Source: JANXUF01 sp043747685 | GTDB taxonomy: Bacteria > Actinomycetota > Acidimicrobiia > Acidimicrobiales > Ilumatobacteraceae | Length of the DNA stretch: 64,000 nt | Reading direction: 5' to 3' | NCBI GenBank assembly: GCA_043747685.1 | Contig: JAYTOR010000023.1 | Location: 1-64,000, forward strand | Shown: positions 45,069 to 53,359 of the stretch, piece by piece | Position numbering within the stretch: the first letter of the stretch is position 1 | Layout: each line of letters opens with the position of its first letter | Notes under the pieces: generated by a model | The model's database searches: none | The model's input: the letters and a program-made list of their open reading frames with translations, nothing else | What the model was told of the DNA's origin: nothing | Translations under genes and position numbers: made by a program

Positions 45069-45933
45069 CGTCGATGCGCAGATAGTCGTGCTCGCACGGC
45101 GATCCCAACAACATCCAGGCGACGGGAGCACTTCCGAGTGACGGCAGTTCGGCGATCATCGAGGCGGTCGTCGACTCGACATCGGGCACATGCATGCAGA
45201 CGCTCCAGCCGGCCTCAGCGCAGGAGTCATGGGACCGCAGATGGTCCTGCAGGCCTTCGAAGGTAACCGGCCCACGATCCAGGACTGCATCCGACGACGC
45301 AAGGCGCGGGTCGACGAGGCGCTCGACCGGCTGACGGGGATGGCGGTGGGCGGCGTCGAACGACGGAATCGTCGTGCGGTTCGAAATTGCCCTCGACCGA
45401 ACGACACGTTCTGCAGCCCACAGCCTTCCGCTGGTCTCCACGACCCATGCGTCCGTCGGGTCGGCGATCAAAAAGCTGGAGAAGTACGGGCGGCCACCGG
45501 TGACGATGGCTGGGTCGTGACCGGTCCCGCCCTGGCCGTAACGATCGAGCAGACCGGTCATCACCTCGACTGCCTCCGCGGCCGACGATGCACGCTCGAG
45601 ACCGAGCCGGACGAGATCCATACCGATCAGGCCGACCGGAACCGTGCGGGGGTCGAGTGTCGTGAATATCGACTCGTTCCCGATCGCCACACCCGCCTCG
45701 TTGACGCCGTGCTCAGCGCCCCAACACCACGTCGGCCTCGACAGGACGACGCCGTGGGTTTCACCGGCGAACGGTGCAACGTCGATGTGCGTCACGCGCA
45801 ACGATCCGGCGTCTCGTCGTGGAGGAAACCAGCCGATCTCCTGGATTTCTGCGGGCGGGCGGTCGGAGTTCTTGGCGAAGAGCGTCACGCCCATCGATGT
45901 TGCCGGCGCGAGCGCAACGAGGCAGTCACACAT
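45022..45933 (-). CDS. Secernin-like C69-family Ntn hydrolase
   Basis: 303 aa. The N-terminus MCDCLVALAPATSMGVTLFA presents Cys2, which would be the nucleophile after Met removal, with Cys4 as a second candidate. FAKNSDRPPAEIQ, TWCWGAEHGVNEAGVAIGNE and LVRLGLERASSAAEAVEVM follow the secernin/dipeptidase C69 pattern. Probably a peptidase or amide hydrolase acting on a small substrate. Divergent from the GH38 gene, 22 bp between starts. Confidence 0.8.
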   Translation of the reverse strand: MCDCLVALAPATSMGVTLFAKNSDRPPAEIQEIGWFPPRRDAGSLRVTHIDVAPFAGETHGVVLSRPTWCWGAEHGVNEAGVAIGNESIFTTLDPRTVPVGLIGMDLVRLGLERASSAAEAVEVMTGLLDRYGQGGTGHDPAIVTGGRPYFSSFLIADPTDAWVVETSGRLWAAERVVRSRAISNRTTIPSFDAAHRHPRQPVERLVDPRLASSDAVLDRGPVTFEGLQDHLRSHDSCAEAGWSVCMHVPDVESTTASMIAELPSLGSAPVAWMLLGSPCEHDYLRIDVSTARAPRDLLALAN

Positions 45934-45955
45934 CGTTGGAGCCTACGCTGCTGGC

Positions 45956-48643
45956 ATGCCTGCTCTCGTGCCGCCGCCAACGTCTCGCCGCGTCAACATC
46001 GTGCCGCACACCCACTGGGACCGAGAGTGGTACCTGCCGTTCCAGTCGTTCAGGGCCAGGCTCGTCGAACTGCTCGATTCGCTCCTGGACCGCCTGCTCG
46101 CCGACACCGGCTACGCCCACTTCCTGCTCGACGGACAGATGGCGGTCGTCGACGACTACCTGGCGATCCGCCCTGAACGCAAGGAAACGCTGCGCCAACT
46201 CGCTGCGGACGGTCGCCTGGCGATGGGTCCGTGGTACACGCTGCCCGACGAGTTCCTCGTCAGCGGCGAGACGCACATCCGCAACCTGCAGCGCGGAAGG
46301 CGAATTGCCGCCGATTTCGGCGGGGCGATGGAGGTCGGCTACCTGCCGGACATGTTCGGCCACATCGCCCAGATGCCGCAACTCTTCCGCCTGTTCGGAT
46401 ACGAGCATGCCGTCGTATGGCGAGGCGTGCCGTCGGCCGTCGAGGCAACGGGCTTCTGGTGGGAGTCGCCGGACGGATCGACCGTTCGCGCCGAATATCT
46501 GCCGACCGGCTACGGGAACGGTGCGAACATGCCGCGGGATCCTGCGGCACTGCTCAGCCAGATCTCCGAATGGGTCAAGGATCAGCGAACGATCATCGAA
46601 AATCGAGCTGTGCTGTGGATGAACGGCTCCGACCATCTGACCCCGCAGCCATTCCTGCCGCAGGTCGTCGCCGAGGCCAATGCGCTGAGCGAGGGCACCT
46701 ACGAACTCGTCGTCACCTCCCTTGCAGCGCACCTGGCGGCTGCCGATTCGACGGACCTCACGACATGGTCTGGCGAGCTGCGGAGCGGAGCGCGGGCAAA
46801 CCTGTTGATGGGGGTCGGGTCCAATCGGGTCGACGTCCACCAGGCTGCCGCCAGGGCCGAGCGTGCGCTCGAACAGCGTGCGGAACCGCTCGCCGCACTC
46901 TTGCAGCCGCCAGACCAGTGGCCGGAGGGTCTGCTCGACGTCGCCTGGCTGGAAATGCTGCGAAATGCTGCCCATGACTCGATCTGCGCATGCAGCCATG
47001 ACGAGGTCGTCGACGCCGTCAAGGTCCGCTATGCGGAGGCTCGCCAGATCGGCGAGGCCATCGAGGAGCGCTCGCTGCGGTATCTGGCGGACGACCTCGC
47101 TGTTAGCGGCCCGGTCGTCGTCAACGCGGCGCAACGAAGCCGCAGCGGTCTCGTCGAAGTCAGGTTCCCCGGCACCGAGCCGTGGGCAGGGGTGCAGGTC
47201 ACGAGTATCGACGACGGGTGCCATCCGCAGTTCGACCTGCCGATGGAGCAGGGCATCGCTGTGATTGCCGAGGAGGTCATGTGGAATGCCGATTGCACCG
47301 GCATCCGGCTGTCGGAGCAGGACGACGGTCTGCATGTGGCGATGGTCTGCGACGAATCTGCAGTCGATGTGCCGCGTAACCGCGGGCTCGTCAAGCAGGC
47401 TGTCGAACACAGCCTCTCGGAGCGGATGATCGCGACCGTGCTCGTACCCCCCACGCATCGCGCCCTGGTCAGGGTCGAGGACGTCGTCGGCTATGGCTGG
47501 CGGCCGGTTGCTGCGACCACGGAACGGGTCGCGACCGCAGCTGTGCCAGTGACTGTCACCGTCACGGATAGCCGGTCGACGATCGCCAACGGACTGCTCA
47601 CGGTCGTCGTCGATGCAGTCACCGGTACGTTCTCGATCAACGGGGTGGCCGGCTTCGGACGGCTCGTCGACGACGGCGACGCCGGAGACACCTACAACTG
47701 GTCACCACCACGCAAACAGTTGGTTGTCGACACGCCCAGCACCGTGATGCTGACGGCTGTCGAGAGTGGACCGCTGCGGGCCGGCGTGAGCATTCGAAGG
47801 AGCTATGTCTGGCCTGAGCGGATCGACGACACGCTGTCGGAGCGCATCGGGCGCCGCGAGGTATCGGTCACGACATCGATCGAGGTTCGTGCCGGCGAAT
47901 CCATCGTCAGGGTGAGCGTCGAATTCGACAACGAAGTCGCGGACCATCGCCTGCGCATGCACCTGCCGCTTTCCTCGCCCGCATCGGTCAGTCATGCCGA
48001 ATGTGCCTTCACCGTCGTCGAGCGAGGGCTCGACGCCGAGGGCGGTCCGTCGGAGGAACCGATGTCGACGTTCCCCTCGCGTCGTTTCGTGCAGGCGGGC
48101 GGCCTCACGGTTGTCCACGAGGGCCTGCTCGAATACGAGCTCGTCGACATCGCAGCGTTCGGCGCCACCACGATGGCGCTGACACTGATCAGGGCGACGC
48201 GGTTCCTCTCGCGCGGTTCGATGACGATGCGGCCGATGCCCGCCGGACCGCAACACGAGCTGCGCGGATCGCAGATGCCCGGTCGACACCGCGTCGAATT
48301 CGCACTCTGCCTCGACGACTCATCCCACGGAACAGTCGATCCATATGCGATGGTCGACGACGTGTTCCTGCCGATGTCGGTCGTCTACGGCGCAGGCGGC
48401 GGGACGACGCCAGGAACACATCGGGCACTCGATGTACGTGGCGCCGTCGTCGTGTCGTCGCTGCGTAGGAACAACGGGCACCTCGAGCTCCGCGTTTTCA
48501 ACCCGAGCCACCAGCTAGCCGAAGTGAGCGTCGCAGGTCGCAGTGGCAACGTCGTCGATCTCGGCGGCAACGTCCTCGACCGTTTCGACGCAGCGATGAC
48601 CGTCGGCGCGCACCAGATCGTCACCCTCGCACTCACGGACTGA
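45956..48643 (+). CDS. Glycoside hydrolase family 38 alpha-mannosidase
   Basis: 895 aa. VNIVPHTHWDREWYLPFQSF opens the catalytic domain (zinc ligands His and Asp), VGYLPDMFGHIAQMPQLFRL holds the catalytic nucleophile Asp, and NAAHDSICACSHDEVVDAV is the helical-region His/Asp. Large beta-sandwich domains follow. No signal peptide, so it acts in the cytoplasm on mannosides taken up or turned over from mannose-containing glycans or mannosylglycerate-like solutes. ATG 45956 chosen just before the conserved start; longer in-frame readings run over the divergent gene. Confidence 0.9.
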   Translation: MPALVPPPTSRRVNIVPHTHWDREWYLPFQSFRARLVELLDSLLDRLLADTGYAHFLLDGQMAVVDDYLAIRPERKETLRQLAADGRLAMGPWYTLPDEFLVSGETHIRNLQRGRRIAADFGGAMEVGYLPDMFGHIAQMPQLFRLFGYEHAVVWRGVPSAVEATGFWWESPDGSTVRAEYLPTGYGNGANMPRDPAALLSQISEWVKDQRTIIENRAVLWMNGSDHLTPQPFLPQVVAEANALSEGTYELVVTSLAAHLAAADSTDLTTWSGELRSGARANLLMGVGSNRVDVHQAAARAERALEQRAEPLAALLQPPDQWPEGLLDVAWLEMLRNAAHDSICACSHDEVVDAVKVRYAEARQIGEAIEERSLRYLADDLAVSGPVVVNAAQRSRSGLVEVRFPGTEPWAGVQVTSIDDGCHPQFDLPMEQGIAVIAEEVMWNADCTGIRLSEQDDGLHVAMVCDESAVDVPRNRGLVKQAVEHSLSERMIATVLVPPTHRALVRVEDVVGYGWRPVAATTERVATAAVPVTVTVTDSRSTIANGLLTVVVDAVTGTFSINGVAGFGRLVDDGDAGDTYNWSPPRKQLVVDTPSTVMLTAVESGPLRAGVSIRRSYVWPERIDDTLSERIGRREVSVTTSIEVRAGESIVRVSVEFDNEVADHRLRMHLPLSSPASVSHAECAFTVVERGLDAEGGPSEEPMSTFPSRRFVQAGGLTVVHEGLLEYELVDIAAFGATTMALTLIRATRFLSRGSMTMRPMPAGPQHELRGSQMPGRHRVEFALCLDDSSHGTVDPYAMVDDVFLPMSVVYGAGGGTTPGTHRALDVRGAVVVSSLRRNNGHLELRVFNPSHQLAEVSVAGRSGNVVDLGGNVLDRFDAAMTVGAHQIVTLALTD

Positions 48644-48792
48644 CCGCCCGCCCGCCTCATGACGAACAAGCCATGGAGCAGTTTTCGGAGGTGCTTTCAA
48701 CCGGTGGTTGCAATGAAGAGGTCGGTGAGGGTTCCCCCGGGTGGTGGGTGGGCCGGACGGGTCGGTAGGGGATCGGATCAGCACGGACGGGG

Positions 48793-49995
48793 TCAGTGGG
48801 GCGGTGCGGCGAGGAGCGCCTCGCCGGAGGGTTCGACGCTCGACCATGCCGGGTCTGCTGCACCTGCGTTCAGCGGAAGCCGGCCTTCACCCGTGATCTC
48901 CCACAACACGGCCGGTCGCTCCCCGTGCCAGCGAACGGCATAAGAAATCTGCTGGCTGGGGCTTGCCGGCAGGAGGTAGGTCTCGAAGTTCTGACCGAGC
49001 CAGCCTTCGGGGAAACCGCTCGGCATCAGCGAACAGGTGCCGTCGCCGAGCGGCGCGGCCAGCAACGATTCGACCCAGGCGATCAGTCGGATGCCAGTCG
49101 GCTCGACTGCCGGGCGCAGCGTCGGTGACGGCAATCGGACTCGCATCGCCTGCACGTCGTCGGACCCCTTCGATTCGCCGAGCCGGGAGAGCACTGCGGC
49201 TGTCGCCAACAACGCGCTGTCTGCATCCCACGAGTACGTGCGCTTGGCACGTCGGGCGACGGATTCCGCAGCGTCGACGATCTCCGGTACCCACGCTTTG
49301 GCATCGACACCGGTGCGTACGAGTTCGTGGACACCGAGCAGGAAGCCGATCGCGTCGTCCGACGGGGCTTCGACTCCGCCCAGTGCCAGCTCACATCGCT
49401 GTGAAACAACCCGTTCGGCGAGATCTCCGTCGGGAAGCACCAACCGGGAAGCCTGCTCGACGTGTCTCAGCCACCCACGGGCCACAGCGGTCGCTGCAGG
49501 CACGGTGTCCGGCAGCGGACCACTTCTGACCCGGTCATGCGCGAGGCCGACACGCAGCGTCGAGCGGTGAGCCAACGGGAAGACAACGGCAGCGGGCGGC
49601 AACGTGATTCCCTGCGGCGGTTTGACGCTCGGCGGCCGGGCGGTCAGCAGGTCGCCGTGGCTGAAGGCGATGGCGACAGCGGCTGACGACTCGTTCTCGA
49701 TCTCGACGATGGTGATACCGCCGGCATCGGCGACTGCGTAGACACGCTGGACGACATCCCCGCCCGGCACGCGCATCCGGGTCTCGACGACGGGCGCGCC
49801 ATCGGTGCGCCGTTGACGAAGCGTCGCGACCTCGTCCTCCGGGAGGTGCCAGCGATCCTCGGCAGCGACCCACCAGTCGAGCGGCGAGTCACCAACGACG
49901 TTCCCTGAGGCCGTGACCGCTCCGCGCCATGGCCGACCGAGAATGCCGATCGTCGTATCCGTCGTCGTTGGTTGCGCAGTCGGGGCAATTGGCAC
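48793..49995 (-). CDS. Hypothetical protein, possible glycan-related enzyme
   Basis: 400 aa, GTG start 49995. No motif I can name. The layout is a beta-rich first half with ITIVEIENESSAAVAIAFSH, then helices with SWDADSALLATAAVLSRLGE, and a C-terminal beta-strand segment ending in VLWEITGEGRLPLNAGAADP, as is common in (alpha/alpha)6-barrel glycoside hydrolase-like proteins. It lies tail to tail with the alpha-mannosidase, 149 bp apart, which supports a carbohydrate role but does not prove it. Confidence 0.5.
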   Translation of the reverse strand: MPIAPTAQPTTTDTTIGILGRPWRGAVTASGNVVGDSPLDWWVAAEDRWHLPEDEVATLRQRRTDGAPVVETRMRVPGGDVVQRVYAVADAGGITIVEIENESSAAVAIAFSHGDLLTARPPSVKPPQGITLPPAAVVFPLAHRSTLRVGLAHDRVRSGPLPDTVPAATAVARGWLRHVEQASRLVLPDGDLAERVVSQRCELALGGVEAPSDDAIGFLLGVHELVRTGVDAKAWVPEIVDAAESVARRAKRTYSWDADSALLATAAVLSRLGESKGSDDVQAMRVRLPSPTLRPAVEPTGIRLIAWVESLLAAPLGDGTCSLMPSGFPEGWLGQNFETYLLPASPSQQISYAVRWHGERPAVLWEITGEGRLPLNAGAADPAWSSVEPSGEALLAAPPH

Positions 49996-50017
49996 GCCAC
50001 GACGCTATCCGCGAGCC

Positions 50018-50050
50018 TGTTCCGACGGCTTCTGTAAACGTCCCGGAACA
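50018..50050 (-). terminator. Hairpin downstream of gpsA
   Basis: tgttccg (50018-50024) pairs with cggaaca (50044-50050), with a further acg/cgt pairing inside. It is 37 bp past the gpsA stop. No T-tract. Confidence 0.45.
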
Positions 50051-50087
50051 AGCCATTGGCTCGGCTTCTCGTCGTCAGTTCAGCAGG

Positions 50088-51092
50088 CTATTCCCAACCT
50101 TCGAGTTCGCTGCGGCCCTCCCGTGCCATCAACGTCGCAAGAGCGTCGCCCGCCGAGACGCCCTCGTGGCAGACGGCGACCATCTGATCGGTGATCGGCA
50201 TCTCCAGTCCATGCCTGCGCGCCAGCGCCTGCACCGACGGACACGACTTGACGCCCTCTGCCACCATCTTCATCTCGGCGAGGATCTCGCCGATCGACTG
50301 GCCCGTCCCGAGCTTGTAGCCAACCATGTTGTTACGGCTCTGTCGTGAGGCACAGGTGGCGATGAGGTCGCCCATGCCGGCGAGGCCTGAAAATGTCAGC
50401 GGGTGCCCGCCGAGGGCTACGCCGAAGCGACCCATCTCCGCCAGTCCCCTGGTGATGATCGTTGCCCGAGTGTTGTCGCCGAAACCCATTCCCTCCGCAA
50501 TGCCGGCGGCGATAGCGATGACATTCTTGACGACACCGGCAACCTCGCAGCCGACCATGTCCGGGTTCGTGTAGATCCGCAGTTTCGAGGTGCTGAAAAT
50601 CCGCTGCAGTTCGGCGCCGATGACCCCGTCGCCGATCGCCACGACACTGGCGGCCGGCTGGCCGGCGAGGATCTCCTTGGCGAGATTGGGCCCGGTGAGC
50701 ACTGCGACCGGGTGGCCAGGGAGTTCGTCGTTGACGACCTCACTCATCCGTTTGAGCGTTCCCTGCTCCAGTCCTTTGCTGAGTGAGACCACCGGCACCC
50801 ACGGTCGGATAAACGGTGCCGTCTCCGCAACGATGGCACGGAAGCCGTGCGACGGCACTGCCATCACGACGACATCGGCTCGGCCGACGGCGTCCGCCAT
50901 GTCGGCGGTCGCCCGCAAGTCGTCCGGCAACGTGAACGACGGCAGATAGTCGCCATTGACGTGTGTGGTGTTGATCTGATCGGCGAGTTCGGGCCGGCGG
51001 GACCACAGCACCGTCGGCGTGTTGGTCGACGCCAGGGCCGCCACGGTCGTTCCCCACGAGCCTGCACCGATGACCGCGACGTTGATCCGCAT
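50088..51092 (-). CDS. gpsA: Glycerol-3-phosphate dehydrogenase (NAD(P)+)
   Basis: 334 aa. VAVIGAGSWGTTVAALAS (dinucleotide fold), TGPNLAKEILAGQPAASVVA, CEVAGVVKNVIAIAAGIAEG with the catalytic Lys, and FSGLAGMGDLIATCASRQSR. It makes sn-glycerol 3-phosphate from dihydroxyacetone phosphate for phospholipid synthesis. ATG 51092 gives MRINVAVIG; the longer frame to 51704 covers the divergent cofC gene and is not real. 30 bp separate it from cofC. Confidence 0.95.
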   Translation of the reverse strand: MRINVAVIGAGSWGTTVAALASTNTPTVLWSRRPELADQINTTHVNGDYLPSFTLPDDLRATADMADAVGRADVVVMAVPSHGFRAIVAETAPFIRPWVPVVSLSKGLEQGTLKRMSEVVNDELPGHPVAVLTGPNLAKEILAGQPAASVVAIGDGVIGAELQRIFSTSKLRIYTNPDMVGCEVAGVVKNVIAIAAGIAEGMGFGDNTRATIITRGLAEMGRFGVALGGHPLTFSGLAGMGDLIATCASRQSRNNMVGYKLGTGQSIGEILAEMKMVAEGVKSCPSVQALARRHGLEMPITDQMVAVCHEGVSAGDALATLMAREGRSELEGWE

Positions 51093-51122
51093 CCAAAGGA
51101 GCGTAGGGCGTAGAGTGCGGGT

Positions 51123-51728
51123 GTGCGAGCTGGCGTACTGATCCCTGTCAAAGCGTTCAGCGCGGCGAAGCTCCGGCTGTCCGAAGTCCTCGATGCCGAA
51201 CACCGCGATGCGCTCTCTCGTTGGATGGCGGAGCGGGTCGTCGTTTCGGCTGATTCGCTGCCGGTGTTCGTGGTCTGCGACGACGAGGAGGTGCGCAGTT
51301 GGGCAACGAGCGTCGGCGCAACGGCGCTGTGGACGCCGCGACTCGGCCTCAATGCCGCCGTCGGCAGCGGCGTCGCCCAACTCGCGACACAGGGCTTCGA
51401 CCGTGTCGTCATTGCCCACAGCGACCTGCCGCTGGCGACGACACTCAAGCATTTTGCCGATCATGACGGCATCACCCTCGTCGCTGACACCAGACGCGAC
51501 GGCACGAACGTCCTGGCCCTGTCGACGGCGCTTGCGTTCGAGTTCCACTACGGCGCCGGCTCCTTCCAGGCCCACTTGCACGAAGCCCATCTCCTCGGTG
51601 CCGAACTCCACGTGGAACACGACGATGCGCTGGCACTCGACGTCGACACACCGGCTGATCTTGCCGATCCACGAATCCAGGAGATAGTTCCGCCATGGGC
51701 CCAAACGAGCCAGGCCAACCCGAGCTAG
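51123..51728 (+). CDS. cofC: 2-phospho-L-lactate (or phosphoenolpyruvate) guanylyltransferase CofC
   Basis: 201 aa. VLIPVKAFSAAKLRLSEVLD is the family N-terminus (VPVK...AKxRL), LGLNAAVGSGVAQLATQGFD and VVIAHSDLPLATTLKHFADH follow, with RDGTNVLALSTALAFEFHYG as nucleotide-binding loop. It activates phospholactate or PEP with GTP for coenzyme F420. GTG 51123 used. Other F420 genes are not in the window. Its 3' end overlaps the PIG-L gene by 34 nt. Confidence 0.9.
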   Translation: MRAGVLIPVKAFSAAKLRLSEVLDAEHRDALSRWMAERVVVSADSLPVFVVCDDEEVRSWATSVGATALWTPRLGLNAAVGSGVAQLATQGFDRVVIAHSDLPLATTLKHFADHDGITLVADTRRDGTNVLALSTALAFEFHYGAGSFQAHLHEAHLLGAELHVEHDDALALDVDTPADLADPRIQEIVPPWAQTSQANPS

Positions 51729-52468
51729 GGCCGCCCGGCCCGACGGCCTCGATCAGCCGCAACCTCCCGACGCCGGAATCGGCGCTGGCAATCGGTGCCC
51801 ATCCAGACGACGTCGAATTCGGCTGTGGTGCGACGTTGGCGAAGTGGGCTGCAGCAGGCTGCATCGTCCACCACCTGATCTGCACGGACGGCTCGAAGGG
51901 AACGTGGAACCCTGACGCCGACACTGCTGCATTGATCCAGACGCGTCAGCGTGAGCAACGCGTGGCGGCAGCGCGACTCGGTACGAGAGGCCGGGTCGTC
52001 TTCCTCGGCCACGTCGACGGTGAACTGGACAGCTCGCTGGAAAGCCGCGGAGAAGTTGCCAGATGGATCCGCATATTGCAGCCCGACGTCGTTCTGGGTC
52101 ACGATCCATGGAAGCGCTACCGGCTTCATCCCGATCACCGTCACGCCGGCCTGTTGGCCTGCGAGGGGGTCGTCGCTGCGCGTGACCCGCACTTCTTCAA
52201 GGAACACGGACTGTCTCCGCACCGACCCGAGACGATGCTCTTGTGGGAAGCCGATGAGGTCAACCATGTGGAGGACGTGGGCGGATTCGTCGACCTCAAA
52301 CTGAACGCACTGATGGCGCACCTCAGCCAGTTCGAGTCGACGATGAAAGCAATCGACGCCGAGCAGATCGCCGAGTTCCGAGAGCGGATCGCTCAGCGAC
52401 TGGTCTCGATCGGCAGACCGTTCGAGCTTGCTGCGGCCGAGGCGTTTGCGATCATCACTGATCTCTGA
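51695..52468 (+). CDS. PIG-L family deacetylase
   Basis: 257 aa. ALAIGAHPDDVEFGCGATLA (zinc ligands in AHPDD), IVHHLICTDGSKGTWN, and KRYRLHPDHRHAGLLACEG (third His). Members remove N-acetyl groups from GlcNAc-type substrates, for example MshB or Mca in mycothiol metabolism. The substrate is not fixed. Start ATG 51695 lies inside cofC, so the two are probably co-translated. Confidence 0.88.
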   Translation: MGPNEPGQPELGPPGPTASISRNLPTPESALAIGAHPDDVEFGCGATLAKWAAAGCIVHHLICTDGSKGTWNPDADTAALIQTRQREQRVAAARLGTRGRVVFLGHVDGELDSSLESRGEVARWIRILQPDVVLGHDPWKRYRLHPDHRHAGLLACEGVVAARDPHFFKEHGLSPHRPETMLLWEADEVNHVEDVGGFVDLKLNALMAHLSQFESTMKAIDAEQIAEFRERIAQRLVSIGRPFELAAAEAFAIITDL

Positions 52469-52575
52469 ATGAACACTCGGCGGAGTCGCTGCAGGCGATT
52501 CAAACCGACTCGAACAGCGGATTGGGTCAAGGCGGAGGGCTCACGGCCCCCCGCCTCACGATCCCGAATTCGGGA

Positions 52576-52794
52576 CTACTTCCTCTTGGCTGCCTTCTTC
52601 GCCGGAGCGGCCGCCTTGGCCGGAGCCTTGGCCGGAGCCGGAGCCGCAGCCTTCTTCGCCGGAACCGCAGCCTTGGCCGGAGCCGCAGCCGCAGCCTTCT
52701 TCGCCGGAGCCGCAGCCTTGGCCGGAGCCGCTGCCTTCTTCGCCGGAGCCGCTGCCTTCTTGGCCGGAGCCGCTGCTTTCTTTGTTGCTGCCAC
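52576..52794 (-). CDS. Stand-alone PAKKA-rich histone H1-like tail protein
   Basis: 72 aa of Ala, Lys and Pro: after a short start (VAATKKAAAPAKKAAAPAKK) it repeats APAKKAA-type units and ends AAKRK. This is the composition of the C-terminal tail of mycobacterial HupB. Here it begins at its own GTG 52794, with AAGGGA 6 nt upstream, 20 nt after the HU stop and in a different frame. In the tail's frame the sequence stays open back through HU's end, so a -1 slip near the Lys codons of HU could fuse them. It should bind DNA non-specifically. Confidence 0.75.
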   Translation of the reverse strand: MAATKKAAAPAKKAAAPAKKAAAPAKAAAPAKKAAAAAPAKAAVPAKKAAAPAPAKAPAKAAAPAKKAAKRK

Positions 52795-52814
52795 TGGGGT
52801 TCCCTTCGAGTCCG

Positions 52815-53111
52815 TTATTTCTTCGTTTTCTTGGGTGGATTGAGCGCCGTCTTCAGCGTGGAGCTGGCGGTGAATTTGAGGCGTGTCGACGCTGCGATCT
52901 TTACGGGCTCGCCAGTCTGCGGGTTGCGGCCGACGCGGGCCTTCGACTTGGTGGTGCTGAACGAGCCGAAGCCCGGCCACGCCGCCTTGTCGCCCTTTTT
53001 CGCTACTGCGACAACTTGGTCGAAGAAGGCACCGAGTACTTTTTCAGCATCAGCCTTGCTGGTGCCAGCGTTGCCCGCCACAGCTTCGATCAACTCAGCT
53101 TTGGTTGTCAT
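52815..53111 (-). CDS. hup: HU-family nucleoid protein
   Basis: 98 aa, the classical HU size. TKAELIEAVAGNAGTSKADA, FGSFSTTKSKARVGRNPQTG (beta-arm with the intercalating Pro region) and KIAASTRLKFTASSTLKTAL. It ends PPKKTKK. AGGAGG lies 12 nt upstream of ATG 53111. It bends and compacts DNA. In many actinobacteria HU carries a Lys/Ala/Pro tail on the same chain; here the tail is a separate downstream gene. Confidence 0.95.
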   Translation of the reverse strand: MTTKAELIEAVAGNAGTSKADAEKVLGAFFDQVVAVAKKGDKAAWPGFGSFSTTKSKARVGRNPQTGEPVKIAASTRLKFTASSTLKTALNPPKKTKK

Positions 53112-53359
53112 TGAGTTTCCATTCCTCCTGGGTACGAATTGATTCGCCGGGCCTATCGAACATGAACATGTCGTGAATTACAAGCACTCAATTATTTGCA
53201 AATGCAAATAGTCGCGAAATGCCGCTGAAACAAAGGGTTTGAGCGACGTGGTCGGTTCGCGCAAACGGAACGAAGGTCGGATTTTTTCGCAGATCGAGCC
53301 GATCCTCGAACGGACCGAACGCGTTCAAGCCCTTGATTTCATTGGGAATTCGGACCCGG
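53112..53359. promoter_or_regulatory. AT-rich upstream region of HU with 18-bp palindrome
   Basis: The spacer between HU and the nicotinate phosphoribosyltransferase gene is markedly AT-rich. It contains tatttgca-aa-tgcaaata (53193-53210), perfect 8-bp arms. This lies about 85-100 bp upstream of the HU start and may be an operator or part of its promoter; gaacatgaacatg (53159-53171) is a further small direct repeat. I could not fix -10 and -35 boxes with confidence. Confidence 0.5.

Noticed and set aside
45926..47458. 510-codon minus-strand frame
   Set aside because: Antisense to the GH38 mannosidase, which has full catalytic motifs.
48644..48792. Small gene between the mannosidase and the next gene
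   Set aside because: The frames lack start signals and coding character; likely spacer between convergent genes.
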